Source: Protea cynaroides
Taxonomy: Eukaryota; Streptophyta; Magnoliopsida; Proteales; Proteaceae
NCBI GenBank assembly: GCA_028583415.1
Contig: CM053269.1
Coordinates: 53,557,007 to 53,621,006 of the forward strand
Direction of reading: 5' to 3'
DNA length: 64,000 nt
The translations under genes were made by a program, and so were the position numbers. The notes below the pieces were generated by a model. It searched no databases. It saw only the letters and a list, made by a program, of their open reading frames with translations, and had not been told where the DNA came from. This document shows, piece by piece, positions 23,521 through 36,835 of this stretch (position 1 is the stretch's first letter; each line of letters opens with the position of its first letter).

Positions 23521-26500
23521 AAAGATGGATAACCCTGAAAGGTAGGCATCTTGCACCTATTAATAGAAGGGCATGATGAGTCCTGCTGTTAGAGGTCCGA
23601 AGGAAGATTTTTTCCCACAACGACTAAAGGTGGTCGTTGAAGGCGCTATGACCAACTGGAGCCGCTTAGACGAACTAGTTTTTTCAACTTTTTATTATCG
23701 GTATTCAATATGTCATCCATGTCTAGGCCCAAGATTGATATGATTGTTGACAAGTCCAGTCCAATCTGCCCTGTAAGTAAAAGAAAATCATCCATTTGGG
23801 ATTTCAAACTCCATGCCTTGTCTCTTCCATACATTTTCTCCCAGTTTCATACATCCTCCTATTCTACGTGCGTAGTCAATTCTGACTCTAAAGATGATTG
23901 AACTGTTGAGCCGTCTCCTGAACTTCTATGCCACCCAGCCTCTTGAGAAAAAAAAAGTCCAACCCGTCAGGGAGAGCTTCAAATGATCAATCAGGAGACA
24001 CAAGAGTACTCTCAAGAAACATGTGTTGAAGAAGCTGCCAATTTCTTTGACTTGTGAAAAGATTCCAAGGAAAGCAACAGAGAGTAATAGATCATATTAG
24101 TAAGTCAGGTAGTTAATACAAATGAGTAGAGGACAGATGTGCCACTAAAAAGATGAAAATACCAAAGTTCTTATAAAGTACACCATTTGCAAGCAAGAGA
24201 TGCATGATGAATGACCAATCCCAAAATCAAAGAATGAGGTCATTGGAATACCCAAAAAAAAAAAAAAAAAAAAAAATTCAAGCCTATGTTTTCTCTACAT
24301 TATTAATGGGATATATTCACATCAGATAGAAGGTGATGATTAACTTCCAGAGGACAGCATATGGATTCACCATTCAGATAAAATCAGATACTAGATGAGC
24401 ATACACAAATGTTCATAAAGTTTACAGAAGGTCAAAGTACTAACTAGGGCAAAGATGTTCTATCTGATTGAAAATGTTTGGAAGAAGAAGCTTTAAACCC
24501 AATATTGAAAGTCATGATTCAACTTTACGATCAAGCGAAGCACTGCAAGTTTGACTGCTCGTCGAGATTCACAACATGTTGGACTGGACTTTTGATTTTG
24601 GCCAATTACATCCCGTCCTTATGGGAGATGATCTCATCACTTCTTCATCTTTAGAGAAAGATTTCTCATCGGCATTAGACTCTCTCTCTGGTCCATCAAT
24701 ACGACGGCCTTCCAAAGAGTCTCCATCACAAGCCCTTCTTTTGATTATCAATTTTTATGGTATTGTATCTCGTGAGCATGTCATCATTTTATGTACAAAT
24801 TCATGAATCTGGCTAAAACTCTCATCTGTCGTTTATTACATCCGACGGCTTCCCAAGGTTCCTACAAGCCCTTCATTTCTCAAGCCAATAAAATGAGATC
24901 TTCTTGGTAAGATAAGTCCATTCTATATAAACAATCAAACACTCTCCCAATGGTAGACCCATGTGGACAGTTTCACATCAGTCATTTCGGATCTTCGACA
25001 TCAATACTTGTCAACAAACTTAGAGGTTTTAGGCCCAAATATGATCACGATTGATTCAACATCTTAATATAGCTTGATGAGACACGTATTCCATCTGAAC
25101 ATCTCTAAGAAAGGAAAACATAATTCGACACTGCTCCTAATTTTGGTGTGAGATTGCATTTCTCTAAGGTCGCTTTTAGTGATGATTCAAATAGCTGCCC
25201 GCATGTTAATGCGTGTAGGTGCCAACTTAAACAGTAGGGCAAGGCTACCCATTTGTCATGAAGTCATGCCTTTCAGACTTCCCCTAAGGGTTTTGGACCA
25301 TTGGATAGGACTGTAATTTTGGCAACATCCTCACCATATTAGGATTCCTTGTTCAACCCAAGATGGGATTTGTAAAAAAATAAAAAATAAAAAATAAAAA
25401 AATAAAAAAATAAAAAAGAAGAAAATAAAAAGGAAAAAGAAAAGAATAAATAAAAAAAAATGAAAAAAAAGGGGAAGAAAAGAAACCTCAGTAGGGAAAG
25501 GTAACTCGAAAAACCTCAATGAGTAACCCATAATACCTCAGTGGGGATAGGCAACCTGATGCAACCCTAAAGCATTGCCCTCATTGGCCCTTCATAGAAA
25601 AATTCAATGGTTCATGTGGACAAGTGTCATACCCAGTCTATCCTCCATAAGGAAAGGAACCCCTCTCACTCTTGAGTGAATCATATTCAGAGGAGTTCAA
25701 CAAATCATCATCTGTTTGCCTCTTGGGCTCCATAACATTGCCTTTCGACATAATTCTATCTTCAAATCCTTTTGTGTCTTCAGGAGAGAGTAAATTCTCA
25801 AGGCCTGGTTATGGATGTAGCCAAATTCATCAAAATCATCAGCTCCCTTATTTTCCAGATTCAAGAAAGGTTTATCTGAGAAATCACTTTCTGCAATCAA
25901 TCTGTCAATTTTCTCTTGACCTTGGAAGCATGGTCAAATTCTAGATGCAATCTAGGTTCAACCTAGTTTCAACTCTGGGTAGATTGTCTGTTTCCTTCTA
26001 TCTTGCTCCTAACACACTATAGTAGCGATCTGTCACAACATGCAGACACTGGGGCATAGATATATCCTCTATAGGAGAATTGAACTTTATCATGAGCATT
26101 ACATCTAGGATCCATTGTCCAGTCTGAAGTCACTGACTTTCCTACTCAATAGAAGCAGGTCCGCCCAAGTCAGTTTTCACCAATTTCTTAATTCGTCCAA
26201 ATCTCGTTGATGAAGGAAATCCAATGTGGTGGTTTACCTGTTAGGATTAGGTCACCAAATCCTCTGAAGCAACACTTTGAATCCTTTGCTCCTCGTGCCT
26301 ACTTTGGGGCCATGGTTTAATCATCAGCAATGTTGCAAAGCCTTGAGCTTTTCATAAACCCAGATCAAGGGTCGAACCCATGTCACATTCATCGCCGCTA
26401 GGCTGTTCTACCAATTTGGTCTACAGTAGTGCACTGTCAAAGGACATAGTTGACCAAATGTCCCTCGATAGTTTAACACCAAAGATAATCAATAAAATCA

Positions 26501-26794
26501 CTTTGGTCAGAGACTGTCAAGTTCCCCTCATTCTTATCTAAAATCCTCGCTAGAGTTTCTTTCAATCCAGAATCCAACAACACCAATGTTGACTAAGGAC
26601 AATCATTGCTTTCAAATTACATGGAACCCTTCCATGGGAGCAACCAAGTCATCACTACCATGCTGAAATTGGATCAAACTTTCAATACCAAGTCACAAAT
26701 GATCAATTTCAAATTTGGGTATCATGCCAGCAAAGTCCATGACACAATTTCCATTGATACCATGTTTTATACCTTTACCACAAAAAAAAAAACC
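23521..26794. other. Spacer between inverted arms, no recognisable gene
   Basis: 3.3 kb without a known domain on either strand. It holds an A-run at about 24248-24275 and an A-rich low-complexity tract at 25373-25485 (AAAATAAAAA type). Several frames of 60-90 codons are open but resemble no family and have no coding periodicity that I can see. It may be internal retroelement sequence lacking a second copy here. Confidence 0.5.
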
Positions 26795-28311
26795 AACTTG
26801 GAAAGCCACCAAAACATTCACTATCATCATTTCAAATATGTCCAACACTCTATAGGTTCAAAGTCAAGAGACTTTTAAGACGGGTCAGATTTCAACCCTG
26901 AAAGATCAAAGTCAACAAAGACTTTCTATATGGGTCACTTGGGAGCATCCAAAAGGTTCATAGCAACAAAGCTACTTAAGAGGATATTCTAGTTTCCATT
27001 CTCGAAGGTTCATAGCCACAGAGCTTCCAAGAAGGATATTCCAATTTTTAACTTTGAAGGTCCAAAGTTGGTAGGGACTTCAAAGATGAGTCATTCAGTA
27101 TCACCTTATATGTGACCTTATGAGTTCTTGCTCATTTCAAAATCAATAGCAAGGTCCTCACTCTAGAAGTGGCCTTCTGAGTTCCTGCTCATTTCATAAT
27201 CAAATGTAGAGCCCAAACTCATCTAAAGATCAAATCAATTTCAGCCTATAAGTGAATCAAATGCAGAGCCCTAGCTCATTCAAAGATCAAATCAATCTCA
27301 GTCTATAAGTGAATCAAATGTAGAGCCCTAGCTCATCAAAATTCAGTCTATAAGTGAATCAAATGCAGAGCCTTAGCTCATTCAAAGTTCAAATCAATCT
27401 CAGCCTATAAGTGAATCAAATGCAAAGCCCTAGTTCATCCAAAGTTCAAATCAATCTCAGCTTATAAGTGAATCAAATGCAGAGCCCTAGCTCATTCAAA
27501 GATCAAATCAATCTCAGCCTATAAAATCAAATGTAGAGTCCAAGCTCATTCAAAAGATCAACCTCAGAATCTCAACCCAAAGGATCTTAGCTCAACCAAA
27601 GACAAGACAACAAGTCCTCCATCTAGACAAATCAAAACCGAGCCCAAGTTCGTACAAATGAGCCTTGTATTTACAGCCTAGTTTCATACAAAAAGAGATT
27701 TATCAACCTACAAATGGATCAAGTCGAGTTTAAACCCACGTGTACCTTGTATTATGAGTCCCACCTCAGCAAGAAGAGGCTCTCAGCCTACAAATGAGCC
27801 TTGTACACATAGCCTAGCTTCATACAAGAAGAGGTTCATCAGGCTATAAATGGATCAAGTCGGGTTCAAGCCCGCACATACCTTACATTATGAGTCCCAC
27901 ATTAGCAAGAAGAGGTTCCTAGCCTACAAATGAGCTTTGTATACACAGCCTAGCTTCATACAAGAAGATGTTTATCAGCCTACAAATGGATCAAGTCAGG
28001 TTTAAGCCTGCGCGTACCTTGCATCATGAGTCCCACCTCAGCAAGAAGAGGTTCTCAGCTTACAAATGAGCCTTGTATTCACAGCGTAGCTTCATACAAG
28101 AAGAACAATCATCAACTTTCCAAGAAGAGCAAGTTTTTTTGTCAATAGAACTACGTTCTGGACCTAATTATAGGGCAAACTCTAGAATACATAGGCAGTT
28201 TAGGATAAATTATCCTAAGTGCAGCCCAATAAGCAATCTCACTCATATAAAAAATGTAGTTCTTTTGTGTTTAGCCTTCAATTGTAACAATCTCGGCTAA
28301 AGACAGACATC
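26795..28311 (+). mobile_element. Internal 3' region of the long-LTR element, inverted arm 1'
   Basis: Inverted copy of 21992-23520, with the same two arrays in reverse order (about 27190-27540 and 27640-28110). It ends directly at the TG of LTR copy B. The polypurine site has decayed to CTAAAGACAGACATC here, against CTAAAGAGGAGCATC in the other arm. Confidence 0.75.
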
Positions 28312-28493
28312 TGTAAGCATCCCATTTTTGCCAAACCCAGTCATCCTAGCTCAACTAAATCTAATCTCAACCTAACCCAGTCGATCCTTGTCAGATCGGA
28401 CCAGTTAACCCAAGTTTTGGTCCATTCCGATCAATCCACTCCAGTCTAACCCGGATCAACCTGAACCAAACTGGTTCAGCCCATGTGCATGTG

Positions 28494-28529
<36 letters not shown>

Positions 28530-29579
28530 GGGTATGTTGGCTAGTTGGGCAGAGAATAGGAAAGTACATAAAATTGGAAAGAAAGAAATCCGTTGGTGGG
28601 AGGAGATTTTGGAAAAGAAGAAATAAAAATAGAAAGAGTGAAGAGGAGATTGGTTGATGGGAATAGAAAGATAAAAAAAAAAAAAATCAGAATCAAGGAG
28701 AAAGAAAGAATGAAAGTGGGGAAGTGATTTCTTTCTAAAAGAAGCTGGCTGGAGGTGTCATAGAGAGAATCTGTGAGGTTTCTCTAGAAAGGAAAGATGA
28801 GGAAGAGAAAATCCATGAGGTTTTCCTAGATTAAAAAGAAAGAGAAAGAAAGAACTCAAAACAAAAGGAAAGAATGAAAGTGGGGGAGGGAATTGAGAGC
28901 TCAGTCCGAGAAAAGAAATTGAAAAAGAAAAAAAAATCAGAATTAAGAATAGGAAAGAACATAAAGTTGGAAAGAGAAAAAATCAGAATGAAGAGGGGAG
29001 GAAGCCGATTGAGAAAGGAAGGGAGAATGAAGGGAATTGGATAAAAAAAAGATGAGGGATGAATGGAACGTGAAGACTGCTCTCCCTAAATTCATAAAAG
29101 GGGAGAAAACCAAGGGAAGGGTGAAAAGAAAGGATCTAAAAAAAAAAAAGGGAGAAAGGAAGAAGATCGATGAGAAGAAGTTAGAAGAAGAGGAGGGAGA
29201 AGAAGATTCAGGTAAGCCACCGCCACCCTTTTCTCCTTGTTTTATTTTTTATTCTTCTTCTCCTAATGCTATTAGCTAAGCACTCCACTCATAAACCTGT
29301 ATAACACCTAATCTGATCATCACTCACATGTATAGCCATTAGCCAACCCTTCTACTTCTATGCTACCTTGCACCTCCACCACATTTCATACACATCACCC
29401 ACCTAATTTTCATTAACCCATTAATCGACACCTACACCATCCATCCCTCAAGATCCATTGATCCCATGTGATGTTAAATTTCAAGAGTGATTAATTTCCC
29501 ATGTGAATTCAAATTTTTAATATGAATGATCTACTATGCTTAGAAATTTTATATGATTGATTTACTATTCTTAAAAATT

Positions 29580-30540
29580 TTTATGAGATGAAATCCCATT
29601 GTGATGCCCAATTTTAATGAGATAAAATCTGATCAGTGATGTTCAATTTTAATGAGAAAATCTGATCTATGATATTCAATTTTAATGAGAAGAAATATGA
29701 TCTTTGATGTCCAATTTTAATGAGAAAAAATCTGATCTGTAATGTCCAATTTTAATGAGATGGATCCCATTGTGATGTCCAATTTTAATGAGATAAAATA
29801 AAATTTCATTGTGATGTCTAATTTTAATGAGATGAAATCCCCTTGTGATGTTCAATTTTAATGAGAAAAAAAATCTGATCTATGATATTCAATTTTAATG
29901 AGAGGAGATGAAATCTATTGTGATGCCTAATTTTAATAAGATGAAATTCCATTGTGATGCTCAATTTTAATGAGAAAAAATCTGATCTGTGATGCTCAAT
30001 TTTAGTGAGAGAAAATCTGATATGAGATTTTCAATTTTAATGAAAGAAAATTTGATCTGTAATGTCCAATTTTAATGGGATGAAATGAAATCCCATTGTG
30101 ATGCCCAATTTTAATGAGATGAAATCCCATTGTGATGTTTAATTTTAATGAGATGAAATCCCATTGTGATGTTCAATTTTAATGAGAAAAAATCTGATAT
30201 GTGATGTTCAATTTTAATGAGAGAAAATCTGATTTATGATGTTCAATTTTAATGAGAGAAAATTTGATCTGTGATGTTCAATTTTAATGAGAGAAAATTT
30301 GATCTGTAATGTCCAATTTTAATGAGATGGATCCCATTGTGATTCCAATTTTAATGAGATAAAATAGATCCCATCGTGATATTTAATTTTAATGAGAGAA
30401 AATACGATCTATGATGTTCAATTTTAATAAGAGAAAATCTAATCTATGATGTCCAATTTTAATGAGAGAAAATCTGATCTGTGATGTTCAATTTTAATAA
30501 GATAAAATTTGATCTGTTATGTTCATTTTTTTATGTGAAA
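29580..30540 (+). repeat. Minisatellite R1 inside LTR B (33-37 bp unit)
   Basis: About 28 units with core AATTTTAATGAGA followed by AAATCTGATCTGTGATGTTC or the variant ATCCCATTGTGATGTCC. Unit length varies from 33 to 37 bases. The same array occurs inverted at about 34735-35710 in LTR C. Confidence 0.9.
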
Positions 30541-31134
30541 AATCTGACCATTTGATGTTGAGCCCTTAATCTTAAGTTTTATGTGAAATTACCTTTGATC
30601 ATGGAATCTGAACTGTTGGTTCTTAATTTGAGCATGATATGATCTGAGTCAATATTTGTGCATCTGTGATGTTTATATTGTTATATTTTGCATGTATTAC
30701 CATGTTTAGATATAATATTCTATTTTTTACAATAACTTCATTTCTGCAACACCCTAGTTGAACTGCTATATATGCACACTTTTAGAAGACAATCTAGGTG
30801 TGAGAACGTGTATTTAGGCACCCATATTCTTGAAAAGGGTATATTGAAAAATAATAAAAGTCTTAACAAAGAAAGAAAATGCATTGCAAAACCCTCCAAA
30901 ATTAGAGCTTAGGATGAAAGGAGTAGTTTATGACGATCTTTGCCCCTCAACATACTTCAACTTAGAACAGGTTGCTCCTTAGACTTAGAGCAGGTTCTAA
31001 ATCCTCAACCTAGAATAGGTCCTAAATCCTTAACCTAGAACAGGTTATCTCCCCATTTTCGAACTATGCGGATTTTGATTCCTAGGGCAAACACCTTAGT
31101 CCACTTGGACTATCCATAGATCCACTAGGATATC

Positions 31135-31640
31135 CATCCATATTTTTATCCAAAAAAGGTTATCCACATTTCGACCCATAAAGGGTTATTCACATTCCGA
31201 CCCAGAAAAGATTTTCTACATTCCGACTTAAAAAGGGTTATCCACTTTTCGACCTATAAAGGGTTATCCACATTTCGACCTAGAAAGGATTATCCACATT
31301 TCAACCCAGAAAGGGTTATCTACATTCCAACTCAGAATGAGTTATTTACATTTCAACCTAGAAAGGGTTATCTACATTTCAACCCAGGAAGGGTTATCCA
31401 CTTTTCAACCCAGAAAGGGTTATCCACATTTTGACCCAGAAAGGATTATCCATATTCCAACCATAAATGGTTATTCATATTTCAACCCAGAATGGGTTAT
31501 CCACATTCTAACCTAGAATGAGTTATCCACATTTCAATCCAGAATGGATTATTCACATTTCGACCCAGAAAGGGTTATTCATATTTCGACCCAGATAGGG
31601 TTATCCTCATTCAGACCCAGAAAGGGTTATCCAGATTTCA
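31135..31640 (+). repeat. Minisatellite R2 inside LTR B (26 bp unit)
   Basis: About 19 units of 26 bp, consensus near GGGTTATCCACATTTCGACC plus CAGAAA, each unit differing by a few bases. Its counterpart in LTR C is at about 33555-34100. Confidence 0.9.
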
Positions 31641-32234
31641 ATCAATCTGAATTCGGATCCATGGTCCACTTGGTTTATCCACTCACCTACTAGAAATACC
31701 TAGTTCAACCCACATGGGTTATCCATTCTTAAATCTACTAGGACTATCTATCAGTCCGTATGGACTATCCAAATCCTAACCCATAGGGTTTCTCATCTTT
31801 TCAAGCATAAACTTTAACTTGAACAATGAACTTAATCATGCACAAACATATATCATAATCATAAACTTTAATCACACTTGAACTACGATGGTGAACCTGA
31901 TTTTCAGAAGCAGTCCAAGATACGTAGGCAATCTGGAAGGATTCAGATTTGGTTCAAGAATATCAAAACCACTTGGTTTGGTTCGATTTAATAGATAGAG
32001 TCTAGCATAGGAAAGGTATAGGAGACCTATTTCGATCGAACGTTTTTGGGTGCCTAACCCCTTCCCATAATCGTAACTTGACGCTTACCCTATCTCTGAT
32101 GGATAAAAAATTCAATCTAAGGGTCATGAGTTAATTGAAGCCTTACCTTAGGGTAAGACTACACATACATTCTGAGGTCCTAGACCTTAATCTAGGTGGC
32201 AACTCCCAATATCCATCTATCTTTGTCCTCACAG

Positions 32235-32253
32235 TGGCGACTCCACTGGGGAT
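32235..32253 (+). other. Primer binding site, tRNA-Arg type
   Basis: TGGCGACTCCACTGGGGAT lies one base after the LTR B end. From memory of plant tRNA-Arg (ACG), the 3' end complement is TGGCGACTCCGCTGGGGA, so only one mismatch. A tRNA-Arg primer is described for Ogre/Tat-type gypsy elements, which also have long LTRs. Confidence 0.7.
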
Positions 32254-32271
32254 ATAAACATCAGACATCCA

Positions 32272-32935
32272 TCTTCTTGTATGAAGCTAGGCTATGAATA
32301 CAAGACTCATTTATAGGCTAGGAACCTCTTCTTGCTTAGGTGGGACTCATGATGCAAGGTATTCGTTGGCTTAAACCCGACTTGATCCATTTGTAAGCTG
32401 ATAAACCTCTTCTTGTATGAAGCTAGGCTGTGTATACAAGGTTCATTTGTAGACTGTGGATCTCTTCTTGCTGAGGTGGAACTCATAATGCAAGATACGC
32501 GTGAGCTTGAACCCGACTTGATCCATTTGTAGGCTGATGAACCTTTTCTTGTATGAAACTAGGTTGTGTATACAAAGCTCATTTGTAGGTTGAGAACCTC
32601 TTTTTGCTGAGGTGGGACTTATAATGCAAGGTACGCGCGGGCTTGAATCCGACTTGATCCATTTGTAGGCTGGTAAACCTCTTCTTGTATGAAACTAGGC
32701 TGTAAATACAAGGCTTATTTGTACGAGCTTGGGTTCGACTTTGATTTGTCTGGATGGAGGACTTGTTGTCTTGTCTTTGGTTGAATTAAGATCCTTTGGG
32801 TTGAGATTCTGAGATTGATCTTTTGAATGAGCTATGACTCTACATTTACTTCACTTATAGGCTGAGATTGACTTGATATTTGAATGAGCTAGGGCTTTGC
32901 ATTTGATTCACTTATAGGCTGAGATTCATTTAGAA
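32272..32935 (-). repeat. Third copy of the internal tandem arrays, between the two primer sites
   Basis: On the plus strand it matches 22195-22930: the 135-bp array (32272-32715) and the start of the 57-bp array (32815-32935). It is joined about 18 bases after each primer site, so both elements are missing nearly all their internal sequence here. Confidence 0.75.
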
Positions 32936-32948
32936 GTTTGATGTTTAT

Positions 32949-32967
32949 ATCCCCAGTGGAGTCGCCA
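32949..32967 (-). other. Primer binding site of the opposing element
   Basis: Exact reverse complement of the site at 32235-32253, one base from the end of LTR C. Both sites are followed on their own strand by ATAAACATCA, confirming that they are equivalent positions in two opposed elements. Confidence 0.75.
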
Positions 32968-33554
32968 TTGTGAAGATAAAGATGGATGGATATTGGGAGT
33001 CGCCACCTAGATCAAGGTTTAGGACCTCAGAATGTATGTGTAGTCTCACCTTAAGGTAAGGCTTCAATTGACTCATGACTCTTAGATTGGATTTTTGGTC
33101 CATTAGAGATTGGGTAAGCGTCAGGTTACGATTATGGGAAGGGGTTAGGCACCCAAACCGTCCGATCGAAATCGATCTCTTATATATTTCCTATGCTAGA
33201 CTCTATCTATTAAATCGAATCAAACCAAGTGGTTTTGGTATCCTTGAACCAAATCTGGATCCTTCCAGATTGCCTATGTATCTCGAACTTCTTTCGAAAA
33301 TTAGGTTCACCATAGTAGTTTATGTGTGATCAAAGTTTATGACTGTGATTTATGCTTGTGCATGATTATGTTCATTGTTCAAGTTGAAATTTATGCTTGA
33401 AAAGATGAGAAACCTTATGGGTTAGGATCTGGATAGTCCATGCGGACTGATAGATAGTCATAGTAGATCTAAGAATGGATAACCCATGCAGGTTGAACTA
33501 GGTATTCCTAGTAGATGAGTGGATAAACCAAGTGGACCATGGATCCGAATTTAG

Positions 33555-34100
33555 ATTGATTGAAATCTGGATAACCCTTTCTAGGTCTAAATGTGGATAA
33601 CCTATCTGGGTTGAAATATGGATAACCCTTTCTGGGTCAAAATGTGGATAACCCTTTCTGGGTTAGAATGTGGATAACCCATTCTGGGTTAGAATGTGGA
33701 TAACCCATTCTGGGTTGGAATGTGGATAATCCATTTTGGGTTAGAATGTGGATAATCTTTTCTGGTTCGGAATGTGGATAACTCTTTCTGGATCGAAATG
33801 TGGATAACCCTTTCTTGGTCGAAAAGTGGATACTCTTCCTGGGTTGAAATGTGGATAACCCTTTCTGAGTTGAAATGTGGATAACCCTTTCTGGATTGAA
33901 ATGTGGATAACCCTTTCTGGGTTGAAATATGGATAACCTTTTCTAGGTCGAAATGTGGATAACCCTTTATGGGTCAAAAAGTGGATAACCTTTCTGGGTC
34001 GAAATGTAGAAAATCATTTCTGGGTCGGAATGTAAATAACCCTTTATGGGTCGAAATGTGGATAATCTTTTTTGGGTCGAAATGTGGATGGATATCCTAG
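33555..34100 (-). repeat. Minisatellite R2 inside LTR C
   Basis: About 20 units of 26 bp, plus-strand core ATGTGGATAACCCTTTCTGG followed by GTCGAA. On the minus strand it can be read as a repetitive peptide, an artefact of the repeat. Confidence 0.9.
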
Positions 34101-34734
34101 TGGATCTTTGGATAGTCCGAGTGGACTAAGGTGTGGATTCGAATTTGAGATTCTCCCAAATGACCTACGTATCCTAGGGTTTGTCCTAGGAATCAGAATC
34201 CACGTAATTTGAAAATGGTGAGATAACTTGTTCTAGGTTAAGAATTTAGAACCTATTCTAGGTTGAGGATTTACAACTTGTTCTAAGTCTAAGGAGCAAC
34301 TTGTTCTAGGTTGAAGTATGCTGAGGGACATGGATCGTCTTAAACTATCCTTTTCATCCTAAGCTCTAATTTTGGAGGATTTTGTAGTGTATTTTCTTTC
34401 TTTGTTAAGATTTTTATTATTTTCTATTATATCCTTCTCAAGAATGTGGGTGCCTAAATGTACGTCCCCACGCCTAGATTGTCTTCTAAAAGTGTGCATA
34501 TATGGTAGTTCAACTAGGGTGTTGCAGAAATGAAATTATTGTCAAAAATAGAATATTCTATCTAAACATGGTAATGCATGCAAAATATAACAATATAAAC
34601 ATTACAGATGCACAAATATTGACTCAGATCATATCTTGCTCAAATTAAGAATCAACGGTTCAGATTCCATGATCAAAGGTAAATTTCACATAAAACTTAA
34701 GATTAATGACTCAACATCAAATGGTAAGATTTTT

Positions 34735-35710
34735 CACATAAAAAAATCGAACATAACAGATCAGATTTCATCTCATTAAAATTGGACATCACAAACATTA
34801 TTTTCTCTCATTAAAATTGGACATCACAGATTAGATTTTCTCTCATTAAAATTGAATATCACGGATCATGTTTTCTCTCATTAAAATTGAATATCACGAT
34901 GGGATTTATTTATCTCATTAAAATTGGACATTACAGATCAGATTTTCTCTCATTAAAATTGAACATCACAGATCAGATTTCCTCTCATTAAAATTGAATA
35001 TCATAGAACAGATTTTCTCTCATTAAAATTGAGCATCACATATCAGATTTTCTCTCATTAAAATTGAACATCACAATGAGATTTTATTTCATTAAAATTG
35101 AACATCACAATGAGATTTCATCTCATTAAATTTAGGCATCACAATGGGATTTCATTTCATCTAATTAAAATTGGATATTACAGATCAGATTTTCTCATTA
35201 AAATTGAACATCACAGATCAGATTTTTTCTCTTATTAAAATTAAGCATCACAGATCAGATTTTCTCTCATTAAAATTAAGCATCACGATGAGATTTCATC
35301 TCATTTAAATTGGGCATCACAATAGATTTCATCTCCTCTCATTAAAATTGAACATCATAGATCAGATTTTCTCTCATTAAAATTAAACATCACAAGGGGA
35401 TTTCATCTCATTAAAATTGAGAATCACAATGGGATTTCATTTCATTAAAATTAGATATCACAATGAGATTTCATCTCATTAAAATTGGACATCACAATGG
35501 GATTTTATTTCATCTCATTAAAATTGGACATCACAATGGGATCCATCTCATTAAAATTGGATATTTCAGATCAGATTTTGTCTCATTAAAATTGAACATC
35601 ACAGATCAGATTTCTTCTCATTAAAATTGAACATCATAGATCAGATTTCCTCATTAAAATTTGAACAACACAGATAAGATTTTCTCTCATTACAATTGGA
35701 CATTAAAATG
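34735..35710 (-). repeat. Minisatellite R1 inside LTR C
   Basis: About 28 units of 33-37 bp, plus-strand core TCTCATTAAAATTGAACATC followed by ACAGATCAGATTT or ACAATGGGATTTCA. Confidence 0.9.
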
Positions 35711-36788
35711 AGATTTCATATCATAAAAATTTTCAAAAATAGTAAATCAATTACATAAAATTTCTAAGCATAGTAGATCATTCATACTAAAAATTTGAAT
35801 TCACATGAGAGATTAATCACTCTTGAAATTTAAAATCACATGGGATCAATGGATCTTGAGGGATGGATGGTATATGTGTTAATTAATGGGTTAATGAAAA
35901 TTAGGTGGGTGATGTGTATGGAATGTGGTGGAGGTGCAAGGTAGAATAGAGGTGGAAAGGTTGGCTAATGGCTATACATGTGAGTGATGATCAGATTAGG
36001 TGTTATGCAGGTTTATGAGTGTAGTGCTTGGCTAATAGCAATAGGAGAAGAAGAATAAAAAATAAAGCAAGGAGAAAAGGGTGGCGATGGCTTACCTGAA
36101 TCTTCTTCTCCCTCCTCTTCTTCTAATTTCTTCTCATCGATCTTCTTCTTTTTTCCCTTTTTTTTTAGATCCTTTCTTTTCTCTCTTCCCTTGATTTTCT
36201 CCCCTTTTATGAATTTGGGTTCATGTTCCCTTCTTCCCTCCTCTCCCTTTTTTTTATTTTTTTATTTTTTTTATTTTTTTATCCATTTCCCTCTCTTCTC
36301 CCTTTCTTTCTCAATCGATTTCCTCTCCTCTTCATTCTAATTTTTTTTTTCTTTCAAACTTTATGTTTTTTTCTATTCTTAATTCTGATTTTTTTTTCCT
36401 TTTCAATTCTTTTTCTCTGACTGAGTTCTCAATCCTCTCCCCCACTTTCATTCTTTCCTTTTGTTTTAAGATCTTTCTTTCTCTTCTTTCCAATCTAGGA
36501 AAACCTCATGGATTTTCTCTCCCTCATCTTTCTTTTCTAGAGAAACCTCACGGATTCTCTCTATGACACCTCACAGCCAGTTTTTTTAGAAAGAAATCCC
36601 TTCCCCACTTTCATTCTTTTTTTCTCCTTGATTCTAATTTTTTTTTTTTTTTTCTATTCCCATCGGCCAATCTCCTCTTCACTCTTTCTATTTTTATTTC
36701 TTCTTTTCCAAAATCTCCTCCCACCAACGGATTTCTTTTTTTCCAACTTTATGTTCTTTCCTATTCTCTGCCCAATTAGCCGACATAC

Positions 36789-36835
<47 letters not shown>

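Larger units (their letters stand above)
28312..32233 (+). repeat. 3.92 kb LTR (copy B)
   Basis: It starts TGTAAGCATCCCATTTTTGC and ends GTCCTCACA, one base before a primer binding site. The same termini define the solo LTR at 50572-58513 and copy C, so the limits are well supported. Order inside: TA run at about 28494-28526, GA-rich segment (28560-29220), minisatellite R1 (29580-30540), minisatellite R2 (31135-31640), then a conserved 3' part (31900-32233) containing GGTCCTAGACCTTAATCTAG. Matched against copy C its first 150 bases after the TA run are about 94% identical by eye. No protein is encoded; open frames come from the purine strand bias or the arrays. Confidence 0.85.

Noticed and set aside
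21723..28526. A large DNA transposon with 1.75 kb terminal inverted repeats flanked by TA
   Set aside because: The supposed TIRs start with TG-type LTR and polypurine sequences, and the TA flanks are internal microsatellites of the LTR seen at the same place in all copies.
29037..29279. Lysine/glutamate-rich open frame
   Set aside because: It lies in the purine-rich part of LTR B; the mirrored sequence in LTR C is not open in the same way, and there is no family match.
29580..31640. CRISPR-like regularly spaced repeats
   Set aside because: The units are directly adjacent with no unique spacers and vary continuously, and the DNA is plant nuclear; they are minisatellites in an LTR.
33741..33977. 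Open frame encoding a repetitive peptide (GYPHFNPERVIHI type)
   Set aside because: The 26-bp unit is not a multiple of three and the frame is a by-product of the R2 minisatellite.
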